DNA of 32,420 nt, taken from contig JAKLJI010000034.1 in the NCBI GenBank assembly GCA_023151275.1, positions 1-32,420 of the forward strand, given 5' to 3'. This document shows positions 1 through 8,162 of this stretch, piece after piece. The translations under genes and the position numbers were made by a program. The notes below the pieces were generated by a model. The model saw only the letters and a list, made by a program, of their open reading frames with translations, had not been told where the DNA came from and searched no databases. The first letter of the stretch is position 1. Every line of letters starts with the position of its first letter. Source of the stretch: Bacteroidia bacterium (GTDB lineage Bacteria; Bacteroidota; Bacteroidia; UKL13-3).

Positions 1-33
1 AAAATCCCGAATCCAAACTTTATTTCAATCCCT

Positions 34-492
34 GTGAGCAAGTCCACCTACAAAAGCGTAAATATTCTCAATAAAAAAGCATCATTCGAGTACCATATCC
101 TTCAAAAATTTGTTGCAGGAATTGAACTAATGGGTACAGAAGTGAAGTCAATTCGCTTGGGAAATGCCAGTATCAGCGAGGCCTTTTGCTTCTTTAAGGA
201 CAATGAATTGTTTGTACGTGGCATGAATATTGGCACCTTCAAACAGGGCACTCATTACAATCACGATACCTTGCGGATTCGCAAGCTCCTTCTTAAAAGG
301 TCTGAATTGTCCAAACTACAATCCAAAGCTTCTGAAACCGGAATTTCAATTGTTCCATTGAAGGTTTTTGAAGGTGAGCGAGGGTATCTGAAAATGGAAA
401 TTGCCCTTGCCCAGGGAAAGAAGGCCTTTGATAAGCGTGAAAGCATCAAGGAGCGGGATGTAGAGCGGAATATGCGCAGGAATCAGGATTAA
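34..492 (+). CDS. smpB: SsrA-binding protein SmpB
   Basis: SmpB binds tmRNA and carries it into stalled ribosomes for trans-translation. The 152-residue product has the family's usual length. It shows the OB-fold signatures near the N-terminus (ASFEYHILQKFVAGIEL, then GTEVKSIR and the NASISEAF segment), the HYNHD region, and a basic C-terminal tail with KKAFDKRE and ending RNMRRNQD, which normally reaches the decoding centre. A GTG start at 34 is chosen because it gives the usual N-terminus just before the conserved core; the window begins only 33 bases upstream, so an earlier start cannot be fully excluded. No tmRNA gene is visible here. The gene converges on the minus-strand rplU-rpmA-tRNA unit. 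Confidence 0.96.
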   Translation: MSKSTYKSVNILNKKASFEYHILQKFVAGIELMGTEVKSIRLGNASISEAFCFFKDNELFVRGMNIGTFKQGTHYNHDTLRIRKLLLKRSELSKLQSKASETGISIVPLKVFEGERGYLKMEIALAQGKKAFDKRESIKERDVERNMRRNQD

Positions 493-741
493 AATTCTGG
501 GTAACCCGAGTTTTCCTTATTCATTCAATTCCTCCATAGCAAAGGTATTACCCCTCTTCTAATCCAATTGCTTCAGATAACCCTAAACCAGCGCAATTTC
601 GTTTAGACACAGATTTTCATCTACCTCCAAATGCTAGCCAGATTTTGCAGTTCTAATCTTACAATTCCTTGAAAAAGGAGTGCACCTTCCATATAGATTT
701 CCTGGCAAAGGCTTGAAGCCATCAGCCCAAATCCATAAAAT

Positions 742-768
742 AAAAAAAGGGCAGCCTTTCGGCCACCC
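742..768 (-). terminator. Rho-independent terminator after tRNA-Ala
   Basis: On the minus strand an 8-bp GC-rich stem (GGGTGGCC with GGCTGCCC, two G-U pairs) closes a GAAA tetraloop and is followed by seven T. It lies 3 bases past the tRNA-Ala 3' end and is the natural terminator of the rplU-rpmA-tRNA unit. Confidence 0.88.
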
Positions 769-771
769 TCG

Positions 772-845
<74 letters not shown>

Positions 846-850
846 ATTAA

Positions 851-913
851 TCCCGATTTTTCGGGACTGCAAAATAATTTTATTCCCCGGAATAGCAAAG
901 CCAGTCCGGGGAA
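851..913 (-). other. Two hairpins in the rpmA to tRNA-Ala spacer
   Basis: Two perfect inverted repeats lie between the rpmA stop and the tRNA. One pairs TTCCCCGG (883-890) with CCGGGGAA (906-913) across a 15-nt loop. The other pairs TCCCGA (851-856) with TCGGGA (861-866) across TTTT. Neither is followed by a clean U tract in the minus-strand transcript. They may be RNA-processing or weak attenuation signals that separate the mRNA from the tRNA; that role is inference. Confidence 0.55.
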
Positions 914-916
914 ATA

Positions 917-1180
917 TTATGCCTCAGCAGTTGGAATTACAGATACAAATGAACGGTCGTTGGCTTTCTTTTTGAATTCAACTTTTCCGTCTACCAGTGC
1001 AAACAAGGTATGGTCTTTTCCAATACCTACGTTCAATCCCGGATGATGTTTGGTGCCACGTTGACGCACGATAATGTTACCTGCGATTACGGCTTGGCCT
1101 CCGAAAATTTTAACACCTAAGCGTTTGCTGTGGGATTCACGGCCGTTTTTGGAACTACCTACCCCTTTTTTATGTGCCAT
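917..1180 (-). CDS. rpmA: 50S ribosomal protein L27
   Basis: L27 (87 residues, the normal length) sits near the peptidyl transferase centre with its N-terminal tail. The N-terminus [16 protein letters not shown] and the block [20 protein letters not shown] are diagnostic, as is [20 protein letters not shown]. The methionine comes directly before the AHKKG motif, so no N-terminal pre-peptide of the Firmicutes type is present. It lies 15 bases downstream of rplU, the conserved bacterial order, and is co-transcribed from the rplU promoter. Confidence 0.97.
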   Translation of the reverse strand: MAHKKGVGSSKNGRESHSKRLGVKIFGGQAVIAGNIIVRQRGTKHHPGLNVGIGKDHTLFALVDGKVEFKKKANDRSFVSVIPTAEA

Positions 1181-1195
1181 TTCCTTTAGTCTAAA

Positions 1196-1507
1196 TTAAG
1201 CGTTAATGGAATCAATTTTAATTTTAGTGAAGGACTGACGGTGACCGTTTTTCTTGCGGTAACCTTTTCTGCGCTTCTTTTTGAATACGATTACTTTGTC
1301 ACCTTTCAGGTGTGAAAGTACTGTAGCTTTTACATTTGCTCCACTTACGGAAGGAGCTCCTACTTTTACGCTACCGTTGTTGTTAACCAACAGTACGTTT
1401 CCGAGTTCAATGCTGGCGCCTTCTGCATGTGGCAAGCGATGCACATACACAGTTTGGTCTTTTTCAACTTTGAATTGTTGGCCAGCGATTTCAACTATTG
1501 CAAACAT
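1196..1507 (-). CDS. rplU: 50S ribosomal protein L21
   Basis: L21 is a 23S rRNA-binding protein of the large subunit. The 103-residue product starts [18 protein letters not shown] and contains the signature [18 protein letters not shown] near residues 72-90, followed by the usual FTKIKI ending. It is the first gene of the rplU-rpmA-tRNA-Ala unit, with a consensus Bacteroidota promoter 23-53 bases upstream of the start. Confidence 0.97.
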   Translation of the reverse strand: MFAIVEIAGQQFKVEKDQTVYVHRLPHAEGASIELGNVLLVNNNGSVKVGAPSVSGANVKATVLSHLKGDKVIVFKKKRRKGYRKKNGHRQSFTKIKIDSINA

Positions 1508-1529
1508 TCTTTGAGATTTTTAAGGGCAG

Positions 1530-1560
1530 CAAAAATAAGCAATCCCTCCAATTCTCCAAA
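1530..1560 (-). promoter_or_regulatory. Promoter of rplU-rpmA-tRNA-Ala
   Basis: On the minus strand TTTG (1560-1557), a 19-bp spacer and TATTTTTG (1537-1530) exactly match the Bacteroidota housekeeping consensus TTTG-N19-TAnnTTTG. The expected transcription start is a few bases downstream, giving a short leader before the rplU ATG at 1507. Confidence 0.8.
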
Positions 1561-1579
1561 CATTTGCCGCATTTTTTCC

Positions 1580-3004
1580 TTAGCGTCCTTGTCCCCTTAC
1601 GATTGTTAAGACAGTATAAATCAGAATTCTAAGGTCTACAGCGATGGAGCGGTTCTCAATATATAAAATGTCAAACTTCAGGCGCTCAACCATTTGATCA
1701 ACGTTTTCGGCATATCCATACTTCACTTGTCCCCAGCTTGTAATGCCCGGCTTTACCCGATGAAGATGTTTATAATGAGGGGCTATTCGTACAATCTGAT
1801 CCACAAAAAATTTCCGCTCTGGTCTTGGACCAACCAAACTCATTTCTCCAATCAGCACATTGAAAAATTGGGGAAGTTCATCCAGACGGTATTTTCTTAA
1901 AATGCGTCCAACCGGGGTTATGCGTTTGTCGTTGTGCGACGACAATTGAGGACCTGCATTTTCTGCATCGGTAAACATGGTCCTGAATTTTAAAATATGA
2001 AATGGTTTTCCTTTTAAACCAAGACGAATCTGTTTGTAAAGTATTGGTCCTTTGGAGCTTCCCTTGACAAGCGCGGCTATTACCAAAAATAAAGGACAGA
2101 ATACAATCAACACAAATGCAGAGACAAAAATGTCCATCAGGCGTTTGGCCACAATTTGCCACTGGGGCATTACATCGTGGTTGATTTCAATAAGCGCGGT
2201 TCCAATTACATTGTTAATGCGAACCTGTCCGCTCATCATGTCAAATAAATCAGGAATGATTTTTAGGGTTACAGGTTGATCTTCTAAAACATTGGTCACT
2301 TTGTTGATTTCCAGGTGATTTGAGCTTTCAATGCCCAAAATCACTTCCTCAATGGCGTATTCTTTAATACGTGCCGGTAAATCGGAATAGGTGCCAAGAT
2401 TCGGAATTAAATCTTTTAAGATATGGTCATCTGAATCGCCGTTGTAGCTTACGTAGCCTTTCAAAAGAAAACCTTGGGTAAGTTGAGGATCCAACAATTC
2501 TTTTACCAAACTGAGTGATTTTTGGTTGTTTCCTACCACTATCGTATTGAATCCAATCTTCTTCCGCTTCAGCAATACCTTTACCCAATAAGCTTGAATT
2601 AAACGAACAGTTACAGTCAAACTAAAATGCAACACAAATAAAGTTAGAGTGCTTTTGTAATAATCCTGATAGGTGCGGATTTCGTCATCAATCAGCAAAA
2701 TAAAAAACTGAAGCACCACGCCAATTACCGTTACCGAGAAGGTTTTGGATATTTCATTGATGCGGGATTTTCTCCAAACGTCTTTGTAATGGCCTGCCAG
2801 GTAGTACAAAATAAACCAATAAAAGGGCACCAGAACCAAAGCCAGAAAGAAATTATCGTCTAGCTCAAGTGGAATTTTATACCCAAATTTATTGGGTTCA
2901 ATAATGAATTTTCGATAAACAAAAAACAAGGTCCAGCCTAATGCAGCCATGAGGGCATCGGCCAAAATAAATAACCAAGTATGTTGTTTACGCTTGTTAA
3001 TCAA
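1580..3004 (-). CDS. Undecaprenyl-phosphate sugar phosphotransferase (WcaJ/WbaP type)
   Basis: This inner membrane enzyme should transfer a sugar-1-phosphate from a nucleotide sugar to undecaprenyl phosphate, starting synthesis of an exopolysaccharide or glycan. The 474 residues show four N-terminal membrane segments (about 10-30, 50-72, 87-105, 118-138), a Rossmann-like CoA_binding_3 domain (about 150-265), a further hydrophobic segment (289-313) and the C-terminal bacterial sugar transferase domain. Diagnostic motifs are KFRTM (339-343), the catalytic DELPQ (375-379), GEMSLVGPRPE (386-396) and KPGITSWGQV (418-427). It overlaps the upstream lipoprotein gene by 8 bases and so is translationally coupled to it. 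The sugar (glucose or galactose class) cannot be decided from sequence. Confidence 0.93.
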   Translation of the reverse strand: MINKRKQHTWLFILADALMAALGWTLFFVYRKFIIEPNKFGYKIPLELDDNFFLALVLVPFYWFILYYLAGHYKDVWRKSRINEISKTFSVTVIGVVLQFFILLIDDEIRTYQDYYKSTLTLFVLHFSLTVTVRLIQAYWVKVLLKRKKIGFNTIVVGNNQKSLSLVKELLDPQLTQGFLLKGYVSYNGDSDDHILKDLIPNLGTYSDLPARIKEYAIEEVILGIESSNHLEINKVTNVLEDQPVTLKIIPDLFDMMSGQVRINNVIGTALIEINHDVMPQWQIVAKRLMDIFVSAFVLIVFCPLFLVIAALVKGSSKGPILYKQIRLGLKGKPFHILKFRTMFTDAENAGPQLSSHNDKRITPVGRILRKYRLDELPQFFNVLIGEMSLVGPRPERKFFVDQIVRIAPHYKHLHRVKPGITSWGQVKYGYAENVDQMVERLKFDILYIENRSIAVDLRILIYTVLTIVRGQGR

Positions 3005-3878
3005 GATGAACCAACTTCAAATTGTCAATATAAATCTGAGGATTTGTTACAGGAGCTTCCGGATTGTTGCTGAATCTGATAAATAATCGGTAGAAAGTTC
3101 CTGTAGGATTTGGCGATATCTCATTCTCCAAATCCAAGTATAGCTTTTTCCAACCATCGCTTTCATAGGCCAAAAACAAAGGAACCTGATCAACCGAACC
3201 GTCTGAACGTGTGATATAAACGCCAATGGTAAACTTCACATTGTTTTTATAATCCATTTCAAAATAAACGGGCGTAAACCGAGGCAAATCTTTAAAAACC
3301 TGAGAATAGATTTCAAGTATGCTGCCTTCTTCCGATAAAACTACCTTTCCCGAAAAGCTATTTGGGTCCCAAGCTGCAGGGCTTTTTTCCCGAATTATGG
3401 TATCACCGTTTTTCTTGTAAGTTGGATTGTACTCAAAAGCTACCCCATTTCGATCAAAGTTCTCCATAAATGGAAATACCGTATTGGGAAGGTATTGGAA
3501 ACTAGGTCGGATGGTATCTGTGATATTGGGTTTTAAATCGATTTCTGTTTTGAAGCTAGTTACAAGGGGGTAAATCATGCGCTCTTCCTCTTGCCCCGAC
3601 CGTTTTATGCCAACAGAGATGGTCATTGGTGTTTTGCCATTCCGCTGAATCGGAATTTCACAAGGAGTGGCATAGTTGCCTCGCAGTAATCCGTTTTCAA
3701 ATACCCAATAATCTTGAAAATCTTCGGAGGCAGCACCTTGGGAACCGTCTGATTTAACTGTAAACTCGGGTGCTTTGATATGTACATAGCCCGGTACCAA
3801 AACCTCACGGCTTTTGCATGCTTGTACCAAAACCATGGCAGTAAGCAGATAAATCAATACTTGAGCTTGTTTTAACAT
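2997..3878 (-). CDS. Putative lipoprotein next to sugar transferase
   Basis: The 293-residue product starts with a lipoprotein signal peptide (hydrophobic residues 8-19, lipobox VQAC, cysteine 21). The mature part is rich in short beta-type segments. Residues about 150-293 (from the FSGKVVLSEEG region through YFEMDYKNNVKFTIGVYI to IYIDNLKLVHLD) resemble a carbohydrate-binding or jelly-roll sandwich of the kind that ends with a conserved I-D-N-I/L-x-L strand. No catalytic motif is seen. It sits between a Gfo/Idh/MocA-like protein and the sugar phosphotransferase, 31 bases after the former and overlapping the latter, so a role in envelope polysaccharide is plausible but not shown. Confidence 0.75.
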   Translation of the reverse strand: MLKQAQVLIYLLTAMVLVQACKSREVLVPGYVHIKAPEFTVKSDGSQGAASEDFQDYWVFENGLLRGNYATPCEIPIQRNGKTPMTISVGIKRSGQEEERMIYPLVTSFKTEIDLKPNITDTIRPSFQYLPNTVFPFMENFDRNGVAFEYNPTYKKNGDTIIREKSPAAWDPNSFSGKVVLSEEGSILEIYSQVFKDLPRFTPVYFEMDYKNNVKFTIGVYITRSDGSVDQVPLFLAYESDGWKKLYLDLENEISPNPTGTFYRLFIRFSNNPEAPVTNPQIYIDNLKLVHLD

Positions 3879-3909
3879 CTATCCTGAAATAGGGTGGCGG
3901 GCAAAAGTA

Positions 3910-4842
3910 TTATCTTTTGGTGATATTTAACCGCTCTATAATCAGGTGGCACAGTTCAAGGGTGTCAAAATTGTCGGAATGTGTGCGCAGTTGCAAGGAA
4001 TGGTTGTTGATGGATTGCGCAAAATATTCCAGTTCACGCTTCACAATATCTGCCGATTGACGTGTGCTTTTTCCAGTTTTTAAGATTTGTTCCGGTTCTG
4101 TTGATTCTGAAGAATGCAGCATCGAAATTTTAAAGGTATCCAAATCCAAACCAAAAACTTTGTTCCGTTGGAAAAACTTCATTTTGTTGCCTTGTTCGGA
4201 TTTAAAATTGCCGCAAACCATATTCAAAACGCAGCCATTGGCAAATTCAATGCGAACATTAATAAAGTCAACCAAATTGCTGTGTAAGCATGCTCCTGTT
4301 GCCCTAACCCGCATCACTTTTGATTTCACCATGTTCAAGGCAAGTTCTAAATCAGTGAGCAAGAGATCAAAAACCAGGTTCTCTGTGCTGTAATTCAATA
4401 CCTTTTCGTCAAACCGACTGCATTCAATGTATTGCGGGTCATCAACCAATCGCTTGAGCAACTGATAATTGGGATGAAATTTTTGGCTATGCGATACATA
4501 CAATTGTACGTTTGCCTCATCGGCCAATTGGTTAAGCTCCTTCGCCTCTTCCAAATTTTCACTCAAGACCTGTTTTACAAAAACATGCTTCAGGTTCCGA
4601 ATGGCTTTGGATGCATATTGATAATGTGTGCCAATGGGTGATTGAATACTGATTGCGTCTGCCGAGCGAATTAAATCATTGAAGTCATCAAATCGACTTA
4701 TGGAATAGGTATTCTCCAATAGCTTAGAGCTTGCCTCATCGTGGTCGTAAAAGCCAACTAGGTTAAACTCCCTTATCTCAAGGAGTTTCTCAATTTGCTT
4801 TTTGCTTCTTTCGTTTGCGCCTACAACAGCGATGCGTATCAT
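3910..4842 (-). CDS. Gfo/Idh/MocA-like protein with degenerate catalytic motifs
   Basis: This is a 310-residue Rossmann-fold protein of the Gfo/Idh/MocA family, whose members are usually NAD(P)-dependent sugar dehydrogenases. The start is set at ATG 4842 because MIRIAVVGA begins the first beta strand and a promoter -7 element lies at 4860-4867; an in-frame ATG 60 bases further upstream lies beyond that promoter. Several family hallmarks are altered: the glycine motif reads VVGANERS instead of GxGxxG, the EKP motif reads VKQ (residues 89-91), and the histidine usually found in the DxxxHD helix is threonine (DLLLTD, 159-164). It may have lost dehydrogenase activity or act as a binding protein. 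It is the first gene of the unit with the lipoprotein and sugar transferase. Confidence 0.8.
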   Translation of the reverse strand: MIRIAVVGANERSKKQIEKLLEIREFNLVGFYDHDEASSKLLENTYSISRFDDFNDLIRSADAISIQSPIGTHYQYASKAIRNLKHVFVKQVLSENLEEAKELNQLADEANVQLYVSHSQKFHPNYQLLKRLVDDPQYIECSRFDEKVLNYSTENLVFDLLLTDLELALNMVKSKVMRVRATGACLHSNLVDFINVRIEFANGCVLNMVCGNFKSEQGNKMKFFQRNKVFGLDLDTFKISMLHSSESTEPEQILKTGKSTRQSADIVKRELEYFAQSINNHSLQLRTHSDNFDTLELCHLIIERLNITKR

Positions 4843-4859
4843 GGAGTTAATTATCGAAA

Positions 4860-4867
4860 CAAAAATA
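4860..4867 (-). promoter_or_regulatory. Candidate -7 element of the sugar-transferase operon
   Basis: On the minus strand TATTTTTG matches TAnnTTTG and lies 17 bases before the chosen ATG at 4842. No good TTTG is seen at the expected -33 distance, so this is a partial match. Confidence 0.45.
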
Positions 4868-5020
4868 TCTTTCGTAATTCCCCTAAATGCGACATTGCCC
4901 ATAGAGATTTAAACAGGGTACCCTGCACTTATCAGAAAAAATATACACTTAAAATCTGCAAAACTGCCATTGTTAAAAAATGGCCTGAATTTTCTCAAAT
5001 CAGTATCCGTATTTAGCAGC

Positions 5021-5683
5021 ATGATTGTGTTGAGCAAGGAGCAGGATACTTATAAGGATAAAGGAGCACGTAGAAATTTGGTCAATGAACTCAAAGCCAA
5101 AGGCATTGTAGATTCAAAAGTACTGGAGGCCATTGGCACTGTGCCACGCCATCTTTTCATTCATAAAGATTTTCGTTCACATGCCTATCAGGATAAGGCA
5201 TTCCCTATTGGAAACGGTCAAACCATTTCTCAGCCCTATACTGTTGCTTTTCAAACCCAGGTTTTGCATATCGAAAAGGGTGATTCGGTACTTGAAATTG
5301 GAACCGGCTCTGGTTATCAAGCTGCTGTTTTGGCCTGGTTGGGTGCCCGTTTGGTTAGCATTGAAAGGCAAAAAGACTTGTATTTAAAAACATCAAAACT
5401 ATTGGCCAACTTGGGTTTTGAAGTGGAATGTCTGTTGGGAGATGGTTCCTTAGGTCATTACCAACAAGGCCCTTTCGATAAAATTATTGTTACCGCCGGT
5501 GCACCGCGCATTCCTCAAGCCTTGGTAGACCAATTAAAGCCAGGTGGCATTATGATCATTCCTGTTGGTGACGAAAAAGAACAACTCATGCATTCTTTAA
5601 TTAAAAAGTCGAATGGAGAGCTTGAGGTTATTCCGCTCCATAAGTTTCGTTTTGTTCCGCTAATTGGAGAACAGGCTTGGTAA
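5021..5683 (+). CDS. pcm: Protein-L-isoaspartate O-methyltransferase
   Basis: Pcm uses S-adenosylmethionine to methylate isoaspartyl residues in damaged proteins so that they can return to aspartate. The 220-residue product contains the substrate motif GNGQTISQPYTVA (64-76), the SAM-binding motif VLEIGTGSGYQAAVLA (90-105), the post-I acidic residue in VSIERQ, and DKIIVTAGAPRIPQAL. The ATG at 5021 is preferred over an upstream in-frame ATG at 4970, because the family normally starts about 20 residues before the RRNLVNEL segment. It is transcribed divergently from the polysaccharide operon with 178 bases between starts. Confidence 0.95.
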   Translation: MIVLSKEQDTYKDKGARRNLVNELKAKGIVDSKVLEAIGTVPRHLFIHKDFRSHAYQDKAFPIGNGQTISQPYTVAFQTQVLHIEKGDSVLEIGTGSGYQAAVLAWLGARLVSIERQKDLYLKTSKLLANLGFEVECLLGDGSLGHYQQGPFDKIIVTAGAPRIPQALVDQLKPGGIMIIPVGDEKEQLMHSLIKKSNGELEVIPLHKFRFVPLIGEQAW

Positions 5684-5703
5684 TTTAATTTTTCCTTAGC
5701 CGT

Positions 5704-5733
5704 TTTGGGTATTCATTTCTGCTTCTATATTTG
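5704..5733 (+). promoter_or_regulatory. Promoter of the outer membrane barrel gene
   Basis: TTTG (5704-5707), an 18-bp spacer and TATATTTG (5726-5733) match the Bacteroidota consensus. The ATG at 5755 follows after a leader of roughly 15 nt. Confidence 0.7.
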
Positions 5734-5754
5734 TTTTCTTACAATTTCATGCAC

Positions 5755-6480
5755 ATGAAAAAAAACGTAGCCAACGTATTGGTAATCGCAGCACTTTGCA
5801 TTACCTCAAACCTCTTTGCGCAAAAGCCTGCACAAGGTGAAAAAACAGCTGAAGTAACGCTTAACCTTCAAACCGGAACCAGTCCAATCAGTTTTGGTTT
5901 ACACCGTTCGGGAGCCGCTCCAGCAGAAATCCGCCTGCGTTATTTTATTTCAGACCTTAGTGCCATTCGTCTCCGTTTAGGCATGGCAGGTGGAAGTACA
6001 ACCAACCGCTATGCGGGTAGTGGAGTAGATGCTGAAGTTAAAGTTTCCAATGGTTTTGGACTTTCCTTTTTCCCGGGTTATGAAATGCATTTTGAAGGTA
6101 CCAATAAATTATCGCCTTACGTGGGCGGACAGCTGGGCATTTCTTTGGCCGGAGGTCGATCAGTTTCGGCAAGTAATTCGCTGGTTGAAAATCCGGGTCC
6201 TGCAGATATCATTTCAGGAAATAAATTGGAATCAAGTGCCGGTAGCACATTTGGCTTTGGTGCCGGAGTTTTTATGGGCGCCGATTACTATTTCTTAGAT
6301 GGTGTTTACCTGGGTGCCGAGTTTGGACTTAGCCTTTTCAACATGACCTCTACCGGCGATGGTGAAGAAAAGCAAACCATTAGCGGAGCCGGAACTACAA
6401 CTACCAAAATCCTGGGTTCAAGTTCAACCGATTATTTTGGTGCAAGTGTTGGCGGTCTTCGTCTTGGAATAAAATTCTAA
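5755..6480 (+). CDS. Outer membrane beta-barrel protein
   Basis: The 241-residue product has a signal peptide (MKKN, hydrophobic 5-17, cleavage after NLFAQ) followed by amphipathic strands with alternating hydrophobic residues. These include IRLRYFISDLSAIRLRLGMA, GLSFFPGYEMHF, LSPYVGGQLGISLAGG, STFGFGAGVFMGADYYF and the final GASVGGLRLGIKF. The terminal phenylalanine is typical of barrels inserted by the BAM machine. It resembles the OmpA/PorT-like 'outer membrane beta-barrel' families of Bacteroidota, with about eight strands. ATG 5755 is chosen because it begins the signal peptide and fits the promoter at 5704-5733. The ligand or role is unknown. Confidence 0.85.
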   Translation: MKKNVANVLVIAALCITSNLFAQKPAQGEKTAEVTLNLQTGTSPISFGLHRSGAAPAEIRLRYFISDLSAIRLRLGMAGGSTTNRYAGSGVDAEVKVSNGFGLSFFPGYEMHFEGTNKLSPYVGGQLGISLAGGRSVSASNSLVENPGPADIISGNKLESSAGSTFGFGAGVFMGADYYFLDGVYLGAEFGLSLFNMTSTGDGEEKQTISGAGTTTTKILGSSSTDYFGASVGGLRLGIKF

Positions 6481-6481
6481 T

Positions 6482-6681
6482 GGGTTGGGGCACCCGCTTG
6501 CCTTCAAACAACGTACATATTCCAATTTGCGTAAAGGCAAGCGGCCGGGCTTTCCGTTTGTAATCCCCCGGCCCCAATCATGTGCCTGTATGCATTAGGG
6601 AGAGCTTCCTGTGGTCGCTTCCCTAATGCAACAGGCACTATGCTTTTTGCCGGCGGGTTACCACTCCAATCCCTGCGCCGG
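6482..6681. repeat. GC-rich multi-hairpin intergenic element
   Basis: A block of about 200 nt, much richer in G+C than its surroundings, folds extensively. An outer stem TTGGGGC (6485-6491) with GCCCCAA (6571-6577) encloses a perfect 11-bp stem CCGCTTGCCTT (6494-6504) with AAGGCAAGCGG (6534-6544), and a second stem CCGGG (6545-6549) with CCCGG (6567-6571, sharing one base with the outer stem). A 19-bp hairpin with one bulged base follows (6582-6601 with 6620-6638), then CCGGCG (6650-6655) with CGCCGG (6676-6681). Two hairpins carry similar loops opened by GGG and closed by AATCCC. No protein-coding signal is seen. It could be a structured RNA or a dispersed repeat; it marks the left side of the defence island. 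Confidence 0.6.
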
Positions 6682-6771
6682 ATGATTCACAACAATGCAA
6701 GATTTCACTAAACGATTAGTGCCAGGTAATCATACAATAAAATAAGTTGTAACAAGGACAAGATTCTCAAG

Positions 6772-6799
6772 TTGGGAACCTCTTTCTTTCTTACATTTG
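6772..6799 (+). promoter_or_regulatory. Promoter of the tandem lipoprotein genes
   Basis: TTG (6772-6774), a 17-bp spacer and TACATTTG (6792-6799) resemble the Bacteroidota consensus. The ATG at 6809 is only 10 bases past the -7 element, so the transcript may have a very short leader. Confidence 0.55.
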
Positions 6800-6808
6800 A
6801 ATTTATCT

Positions 6809-7363
6809 ATGAAACTAAAAACTCTTCTCGCATTTGCGTTTCTATTGTTTGGGGCCTGTTCCAAAGATAGTAGCCTACCTGATGGCTCTGAAGCTGTTGT
6901 TTCAAATTCAAGTTCGGTATCCTTTGAACAATTGGTTTTACTCCTTAATGTGAAAACCAATGATAGCGCATACTTGGTTGTAGAATCGCTTGATTCAGTA
7001 AATTTATATGTGAACAATGCATGGTGGAATAAGGTAAGTTCCTTATTGGTTGATACCACCCGGGTTGATAAAATTTCCAATGGAAACCGCTTTCTTAGCA
7101 ATAATAAAATCAATTACCTGGTTTTGGCAAAACAGGGAATTAGAGTCCCTGCATTAAAAACGGCTGGAGATTTTTCTACTTACCTAAACTCTTGGTATAC
7201 CATCAAACCCGGAGATTATGCCTGTTTTATCGAAAGCTTTTCGGTTAGGTTTAATGATGGTAGTTCAAAGACTTATTTCCCTTACAAATACATTCCTTTC
7301 ACCATAATCCCGGAATCTGCTAGTGCATTTGTGGGCGAAATTGAATTGCAACTACAGCCATGA
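6809..7363 (+). CDS. Putative lipoprotein (184 aa)
   Basis: The product begins with a lipoprotein signal peptide (MKLKTLLAFAFLLFGAC, lipobox FGAC, cysteine 17) followed by SKDSS. The mature domain of about 165 residues is predicted mostly beta, with no recognised catalytic motif. The segment SFSVRFNDGSSKTYFPYKYIPFTIIP near the C-terminus looks like an immunoglobulin-like or transthyretin-like edge. The start is set at the ATG beginning the signal peptide. The stop overlaps the next lipoprotein gene by 4 bases (ATGA), so the two are translationally coupled and probably form a surface pair. Function not recognised. Confidence 0.75.
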   Translation: MKLKTLLAFAFLLFGACSKDSSLPDGSEAVVSNSSSVSFEQLVLLLNVKTNDSAYLVVESLDSVNLYVNNAWWNKVSSLLVDTTRVDKISNGNRFLSNNKINYLVLAKQGIRVPALKTAGDFSTYLNSWYTIKPGDYACFIESFSVRFNDGSSKTYFPYKYIPFTIIPESASAFVGEIELQLQP

Positions 7364-7704
7364 AATTCATTCATTTTTTTGCAATGTTAATCCTCTCGCT
7401 TGGATTTACTGCTTGTTACAAGCCCGGAACTATTGAGGTTAAAAATTCCATTTCAAATGCCAAAATAAAACAGTTGAAATGGGGAAATGTGTACCTGGGC
7501 ACAAATCTCCTACCGGGTCAAAGTACAGGTGAAATTACGATAGAAAAGGAAGACCAAAATTTACCGGCTTCCAATAAAATCAAGTTCACCATGGAGGCCA
7601 ATAACAGACAGGTGTATCTAGAAACAGAAGAGTTGTTTTCATTGGATCAAGATGAGCTCAAGACCATTGTATTAACAGATAGTACGGTGGTTGTTACTCC
7701 CTAG
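7360..7704 (+). CDS. Small putative lipoprotein (114 aa)
   Basis: This short product has an N-terminal hydrophobic signal (MKFIHFFAMLILSLGFTAC) with a lipobox-like FTAC and cysteine 19. The mature part of about 95 residues starts YKPGTIEVKNSISNAKI and contains a glycine-rich turn (NVYLGTNLLPGQSTG), then strands such as IEKEDQNLPASNKIKFTME and RQVYLETEELFSL. That pattern resembles small beta-sandwich lipoproteins of Bacteroidota. It overlaps the preceding lipoprotein gene by 4 bases. No enzyme motif is seen. Confidence 0.7.
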   Translation: MKFIHFFAMLILSLGFTACYKPGTIEVKNSISNAKIKQLKWGNVYLGTNLLPGQSTGEITIEKEDQNLPASNKIKFTMEANNRQVYLETEELFSLDQDELKTIVLTDSTVVVTP

Positions 7705-8162
7705 ACATTCCATTTGTCCGATAGCTGGGCTTTCCATAGGTTACTATCCTATACTGAAGTTTTTTTTGTGAGGGAATTTCTACGAATCTCAGGAGATAAC
7801 CTGTTGTCTTTTGAAATTATTCCAACAGAGATTTATGAAGATTTTTTCATTTTGGCTTGAACATCGCCTATAGTTGGGTTAAACAACAAAGGAGGCCGTT
7901 TCGCTGCATAGAGCCTTTCTTTTCCATTTAGGCAATAAATCCTAAAAGTACTTATTCAATCCGGGTTACTTACCTGCAGAACATTATTGTCCATCGATTC
8001 CTGAGAATTGGATTGTAAACTCAGTTTCCTCCACACAATTAAGCTGGGTATGCATGGTTTGCTAAACAGCAAATTCCGATGAGTCTAACGCCTTTGATAA
8101 AATGCTTAATCCATGTTAGAGGTTTTGGATAATCAGGATTGTTTGGTAAAAATGATGAAAAT
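7705..8162. other. Non-coding gap before the abiE pair
   Basis: About 460 bases without a supportable gene. A small perfect inverted repeat TTTGCT-AAAC-AGCAAA lies near 8058-8073, but without a U tract it is not a convincing terminator. No tRNA-like or strongly folded element was seen. The gap separates the lipoprotein pair from the defence genes. Confidence 0.5.

Noticed and set aside
6730-7113. Minus-strand open frame of 127 codons
   Set aside because: It lies opposite the lipoprotein gene at 6809-7363, has no recognisable domain and an odd composition; the plus-strand gene has a signal peptide and promoter.
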